Under the pieces are notes generated by a model. That model did no database searches, was not told where the DNA came from, and worked only from the letters and a program-made list of their open reading frames with translations. DNA of 64,000 nucleotides from Camillea tinctor (taxonomy: Eukaryota; Ascomycota; Sordariomycetes; Xylariales; Xylariaceae), in the NCBI GenBank assembly GCA_022578605.1, contig MU394097.1:62001-126000 (forward strand), written 5' to 3'. The translations under genes were made by a program, and so were the position numbers. Positions 60,283 through 64,000 of the stretch are shown here, piece by piece. Positions within the stretch are counted from its first letter, which is position 1; each line of letters opens with the position of its first letter.

Positions 60283-61025
60283 ATTTTACCTACCTACTTA
60301 CCTAACCTAGCACTACCTATTTCTTAAACGTGTGTTAGGTGTTTCCCCAATCATATGTCCGTAACCACGATGTGAGCTTTGATACTACCTATGAGTTGTT
60401 GTTCAACTATGGTCAATCCTAACTGGGTGAATCCTAGTACTTTAGAGCAATCAACTAACACATGCGAGAGAGAGCCGTATATCTCTTAGCTGTTGGTTGC
60501 TCTGACTCAGAACGTGGCTCAGCAATGACTGGACCCGGTGAGAGTTCTAGGTAACCTACCTAGGTAAGACTGTATGCTCTCTATTCGTGCTGTAAGTCGT
60601 ACTGCTCTAGATTATACACGTTCACTGGATGCGGAGGTAATAAACCATACTTTTTTTTATCTTTTTTATCTTTTTCCCCCCTATTAAGAGTGTGCCAAGA
60701 GAACAAGACAACAATACCGCCATTTTGGACGACCAGCAGCTGAATGTGTTATTGACCTACTGCAATAAAATGACCTAAAGCTCGAGCATTGAGACTTATG
60801 GGCTAAGGGCTAGAAGTTGGCACTTGCATTAGGTATACCCGTTAAAAAAAAATAGGTTGCCAGTTGTTCTTCGAATAATCCATAGGTAGTAGGTCCCAAG
60901 CCACCTTTGATCCCTTGATAGGACAGGATGACAGAAAGATACCCTGACTAGTCGTCCGGGGGTGTATATATACATACCTCCAAACCTTCTATATATCTTC
61001 GTCAGCTCTCTCTTCCCAAGTTTCT
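60283..61025. other. Intergenic region, promoter of the ABC transporter
   Basis: This 0.74 kb contains CCTAGG palindromes (60545-60570), a T-rich stretch (60650-60680) and a TATA-like element near its end. I see no gene. Confidence 0.5.
60965..60974 (+). promoter_or_regulatory. TATA-box-like element
   Basis: TATATATATA lies 60 bp upstream of the uORF and about 120 bp upstream of the transporter ATG, followed by a CT-rich segment (60978-61025) typical of fungal transcription start regions. Confidence 0.55.
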
Positions 61026-61091
61026 ATGGCTGCCAGAGAAACGCCTAGGAACCGGATACTTGTGTTCTCGTCAACTACTTCCGCACCATAA
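61026..61091 (+). promoter_or_regulatory. Upstream ORF (21 codons) abutting the transporter start
   Basis: ATG at 61026 (context TTTCTATGG) opens MAARETPRNRILVFSSTTSAP and ends at TAA 61089-61091. The main ATG starts at 61093, so one base separates uORF stop and main start. This arrangement would favour termination-reinitiation or strong translational control if the transcript begins upstream of 61026. Confidence 0.6.
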
Positions 61092-61092
61092 A

Positions 61093-63558
61093 ATGATAGC
61101 ACAAGCAAGGATTCTCCAAGTCCTCCATCTAGGCTGCGCTGTCGCTACGGCCTTGACTGCTCTTATATCTTTCCTCGTAAGATGCAACCATGAGATAGGA
61201 GGGGAAACCAGAAAAGCCCAAAGCCGTCATCATGCTATCCTCCGTCGCCTTTTTACTGGTGCTCTGATCTGTTGTTATGTGGCTGAAGCCATCATACTTG
61301 TGACGGACGGCGATGGCTCCTCAGCTTTGGCTCAAGCACGGCAATTCCACCTCGGCTTCCTGACCTTATTCTGGCTTGTGCTCGGCTTCAGAGAGAAGGA
61401 TTTATCGTACGAGATTCGGAACTCGGCCACGACGACGGCTGTGCTCGAGGCGCCTATCTTCACTCTTTCGTTCCTTCAGCTCCACAACGAACCCAGCCAA
61501 ATCTGCCAGCTCGTGGTCCAAGCGTGTCGACTTACCATCTTGGTCTCCATCGTGATATTCAACTGCTGGACCGCTCGCGCCGGCAAGAAGTTAAACGCGG
61601 ATTATAGTCCTCTTCTAACTAACGGGGATGGGAGAACGGAGGAGACGTCGTATGGGACCGCGCCTCTGCGCGTGAATGCAGAGGCAGGCGATGACAGTGA
61701 CTCCGACTCTGATGACGATTATTTGGACACTACAAAACAGTTCCGTGCTAAGCAGCTCCAGGCAGCGGGCGGCTGGTGGGCCTACTTCAAGGGATTCACG
61801 CCTTTACTACCCTTTTTGATTCCCCGCAACGATCGCAAGGTCCAGATCTGCCTCCTCCTCAACGTTGCCTTGTTGATGGTGGTAAGAGCGATGAACATCT
61901 TGATCCCGCGTCAGCTCGGCCTTGTCACGGACAAACTCATTGGCGGCCAAGGCCCCCCTTATCGTGAGCTGGTCATCTGGCTTCTCCTAGATGTCCTGAA
62001 TGGAAGTTCCGGGATAGGTCTAGTGCAGTCGCTGCTAAAGATCCCAATAGAGCAATTTTCCTACAGACAGATCACGAATGCTGCCTTCAGCCATGTCATG
62101 AGCCTTTCTATGGACTTCCATTCCGAGAGAGACTCTGCTGAGGTCCTGAAAGCTGTCGAACAAGGAGAGGCGTTGACTAGCCTGTTGGAAACTGCCGTGC
62201 TAGATGTATCCCCTACCCTGATCGATTTGTTAGTGGCTTTCACGCTCCTGTACTGGAAGTTCAACAGCAACCTTACGCTCGTCTTGATGATGTCTACCGT
62301 AAGCTATATGTCTCTGGAAGTCCTCACTTCTACTTGGAATTTGGATAACAGACGCGAGTATACCAAGGCGGAGAGAGAGGAAACACGGGTAATGTATCAG
62401 GCGGTGCAAGGTTGGCAGACAGTTACGTACTTTAACATGTTTTCGTTCGAGAGAAACCGCATCGCCAACGCCGTGGAGGATAAACTAAGAAAGGAAAGAA
62501 AATGGACTAGATACAATGCCTTCATCAGTGCATTGATGTCACTGACGATGCCCGCCACTCTTTTCCTTCTCGCCTTCATGGTTATCCACGAGATATCTCA
62601 GGGCAGGAAGTCACCAGGTGACTTTGTCTTCCTCGTGCAGTACTGGAGAAGCCTCATATATCCCATCAAGGCCCTTTCCTTCAAATATCGCTGGCTCATG
62701 TCCGACATGGTAGGCGCGGAGCGTCTCCTCGAACTCTTCCAAACGAAACCATCGATCGCCGACCGCGAAGGGGCGACAGAGCTCGAAACCATCAAGGGGG
62801 TCGTGGAGTTCAAGCACGTGAACTTCGCCTACGACCCCCGCAAGCCGACGCTCAAGGACATCAGCTTCACCGCGCGACCAGGCGAGACCGTAGCCCTGGT
62901 AGGCGAGACCGGCGCGGGCAAGTCCTCCATCACGAAGCTACTACTACGGTTCTACGATGTGACCGACGGCCGCATCGAGGTCGACGGGCATGATGTGCGC
63001 GACGTGACGCTGACCTCGCTGCGCAGCGCCTTCGGCGTTGTGCCGCAGGACCCCCTGCTCTTCAACGCGAGCATCGCCGAGAACCTGCGGTACGCCAAGC
63101 CCGAGGCCACCGACGCCGAGCTCGAGGACGCGTGCCGCGCCGCCGCCATCCACGCCAAGATCTTGTCCTTCCCCGCGGGCTACGCCACCAAGGTCGGCGA
63201 GAACGGCGTCAAGCTGTCGGGCGGCGAGGTCCAGCGCCTGGCCATCGCGCGCGTGTTCCTGCGCGATCCCCGCATTCTCATCCTCGACGAGGCGACTAGT
63301 GCTGTGGATACGAACACCGAGTGCGAGATCCAGAACGCACTCGCTAAGCTGCGGGCTGGCAGGACGACGTTCGTCATCGCTCACCGCTTGTCGACTATTG
63401 TCAACGCGGATCGCATTATTGTCCTGCACGAAGGCAGCATTGTGGAGTCTGGCTCGCACCAGGAGCTGATTCAGCGACCGGATGGGAGGTATCAGGGCTT
63501 GTGGAGCAAGCAGGTGGCAGGTGTGAAAACAGGAGATCTGATTTCATTGGAATCTTAG
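61093..63558 (+). CDS. HMT1-like half ABC transporter (ABCB/ABCB6 group)
   Basis: This is a vacuolar or organellar membrane ATPase of the heavy-metal-tolerance group, whose yeast member Hmt1 moves phytochelatin or glutathione conjugates into the vacuole. It has a single exon and 821 aa from the first in-frame ATG (61093). It has an N-terminal hydrophobic extension of about five helices (residues 1-160), an acidic linker (DDSDSDSDDDY at about 200), six core transmembrane helices (about 250-530) and one nucleotide-binding domain. Walker A GETGAGKS is at 604-611, Q-loop VVPQDPLLF follows, signature LSGGE is at 708-712, Walker B ILILDEATSA is at 728-737, and the H-loop histidine is in IAHR at about 764. 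All ATPase motifs are intact. Expression may be tuned by the uORF directly upstream. Confidence 0.92.
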   Translation: MIAQARILQVLHLGCAVATALTALISFLVRCNHEIGGETRKAQSRHHAILRRLFTGALICCYVAEAIILVTDGDGSSALAQARQFHLGFLTLFWLVLGFREKDLSYEIRNSATTTAVLEAPIFTLSFLQLHNEPSQICQLVVQACRLTILVSIVIFNCWTARAGKKLNADYSPLLTNGDGRTEETSYGTAPLRVNAEAGDDSDSDSDDDYLDTTKQFRAKQLQAAGGWWAYFKGFTPLLPFLIPRNDRKVQICLLLNVALLMVVRAMNILIPRQLGLVTDKLIGGQGPPYRELVIWLLLDVLNGSSGIGLVQSLLKIPIEQFSYRQITNAAFSHVMSLSMDFHSERDSAEVLKAVEQGEALTSLLETAVLDVSPTLIDLLVAFTLLYWKFNSNLTLVLMMSTVSYMSLEVLTSTWNLDNRREYTKAEREETRVMYQAVQGWQTVTYFNMFSFERNRIANAVEDKLRKERKWTRYNAFISALMSLTMPATLFLLAFMVIHEISQGRKSPGDFVFLVQYWRSLIYPIKALSFKYRWLMSDMVGAERLLELFQTKPSIADREGATELETIKGVVEFKHVNFAYDPRKPTLKDISFTARPGETVALVGETGAGKSSITKLLLRFYDVTDGRIEVDGHDVRDVTLTSLRSAFGVVPQDPLLFNASIAENLRYAKPEATDAELEDACRAAAIHAKILSFPAGYATKVGENGVKLSGGEVQRLAIARVFLRDPRILILDEATSAVDTNTECEIQNALAKLRAGRTTFVIAHRLSTIVNADRIIVLHEGSIVESGSHQELIQRPDGRYQGLWSKQVAGVKTGDLISLES

Positions 63559-64000
63559 ATAGAAAAGGAGAGAGAGGACATAAGGGACGAATGTTCCTTT
63601 TTTTTTTTTGCATAAAATAAAGGTAGGGAAAATACATGATGGGATAATGCACGTTTAGATGAGATAGATGGAAATAGGGGCGTAGTCGGCGTCGACACTT
63701 GGTCCTTATTTTCTAATATTAATGGTATCACTTAAGACATGTTTTACAAGATCGTTCCTGGAGTCTATTTTCGACTCCTCGGTTCTTTAGCCTGGGGTAT
63801 CGTATGATTCTTGTCTCATCAATACGTGCTTGACACTAGCAATCGGATAGAATAGGGGCAACTTACATGTTTGCATTTACGAAGTGTCTCTTTCTTATCT
63901 CGTATTACTTGACCAAAAGCCGTCACCACCCAACAAAATATAAAACCTTGAATGAGGGCCGACTTCCTTAAGCAATGAAGATCAGATATATTTCAGAGAA
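63559..64000. other. 3' flank of the ABC transporter gene
   Basis: A poly-T run (63597-63610) and an AATAAA-like ATAAAATAAA (63612-63621) lie within 65 bp of the stop and could serve 3'-end formation. Nothing else is recognisable before the window ends. Confidence 0.5.

Noticed and set aside
61093..63558. HMT1-like transporter and ACR3/bZIP as one metal-resistance cluster
   Set aside because: They are 34 kb apart with five unrelated genes between them; shared theme only.
1..64000. CRISPR arrays, rRNA, tRNA genes
   Set aside because: No regularly spaced identical repeats, no rRNA-like blocks, and no cloverleaf with a GGTTCRANTCC box found on reading; a covariance-model scan would be decisive for tRNA.

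Overview
The window is nuclear DNA from a filamentous ascomycete (Pezizomycotina, most likely a Sordariomycete). Three things support this: short GT...AG introns (42-180 nt) with CTRAC-type branch sites; fungal-specific protein families (NACHT-WD40 NLR, DUF6594, fungal amidoligase, Tos4/Plm2-type FHA protein, ACR3 arsenite pump, HMT1-type ABC transporter); and an AT-rich transposon relic carrying transition mutations typical of repeat-induced point mutation (RIP). I cannot name a genus. Gene density is low: ten apparently intact protein genes, one broken gene and one dead transposon in 64 kb. Long non-coding tracts are full of homopolymers, microsatellites and a palindromic motif of the ACCTACCTAGGTAGGT kind.

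Left third (1-20.3 kb): about 3 kb without genes, then a damaged DUF6594 membrane-protein gene on the minus strand (3059-4065). It is divergent from an intact NLR immune-receptor-like gene (5904-10401; NACHT_N, NACHT, WD40). A gene-poor stretch follows with an assembly gap at 12520-12529, whose flanks are a duplicated, noisy copy of one sequence. Next come a PTEN-type phosphatase (14746-16749) and a four-exon amidoligase (17765-20245), both on the minus strand.

Middle (22-43.2 kb): a Pom33/TMEM33 membrane protein with a 16-nt micro-exon (22228-23351); a bZIP factor (24698-25267) that is tail-to-tail with an ACR3 arsenite exporter (25325-26883) and may form an arsenic-response pair; a Cys-rich single-pass surface protein (29101-30096); a mitochondrial Ser/Thr-rich repeat protein (31740-34532); a small conserved-looking basic protein (35691-36074); and an FHA-domain regulator (41474-43115).

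Right third (43-64 kb): a second assembly gap in G/C homopolymer (47963-47972); a RhoGAP-fold protein fused to a STAND-type N-terminal domain and lacking the catalytic arginine finger (49191-51310); about 7.5 kb with no gene; a RIP-degraded Tc1/mariner element with TA duplication and terminal inverted repeats (58868-60282); and an HMT1-like half ABC transporter (61093-63558) preceded by a TATA motif and a 21-codon upstream ORF that ends one base before its start codon.

Two genes (ACR3 and the HMT1-like transporter) point to metal or metalloid detoxification, but they lie 34 kb apart and should not be treated as one cluster. Intron coordinates were set by reading splice signals and checking frame continuity by hand. 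No database search was run.
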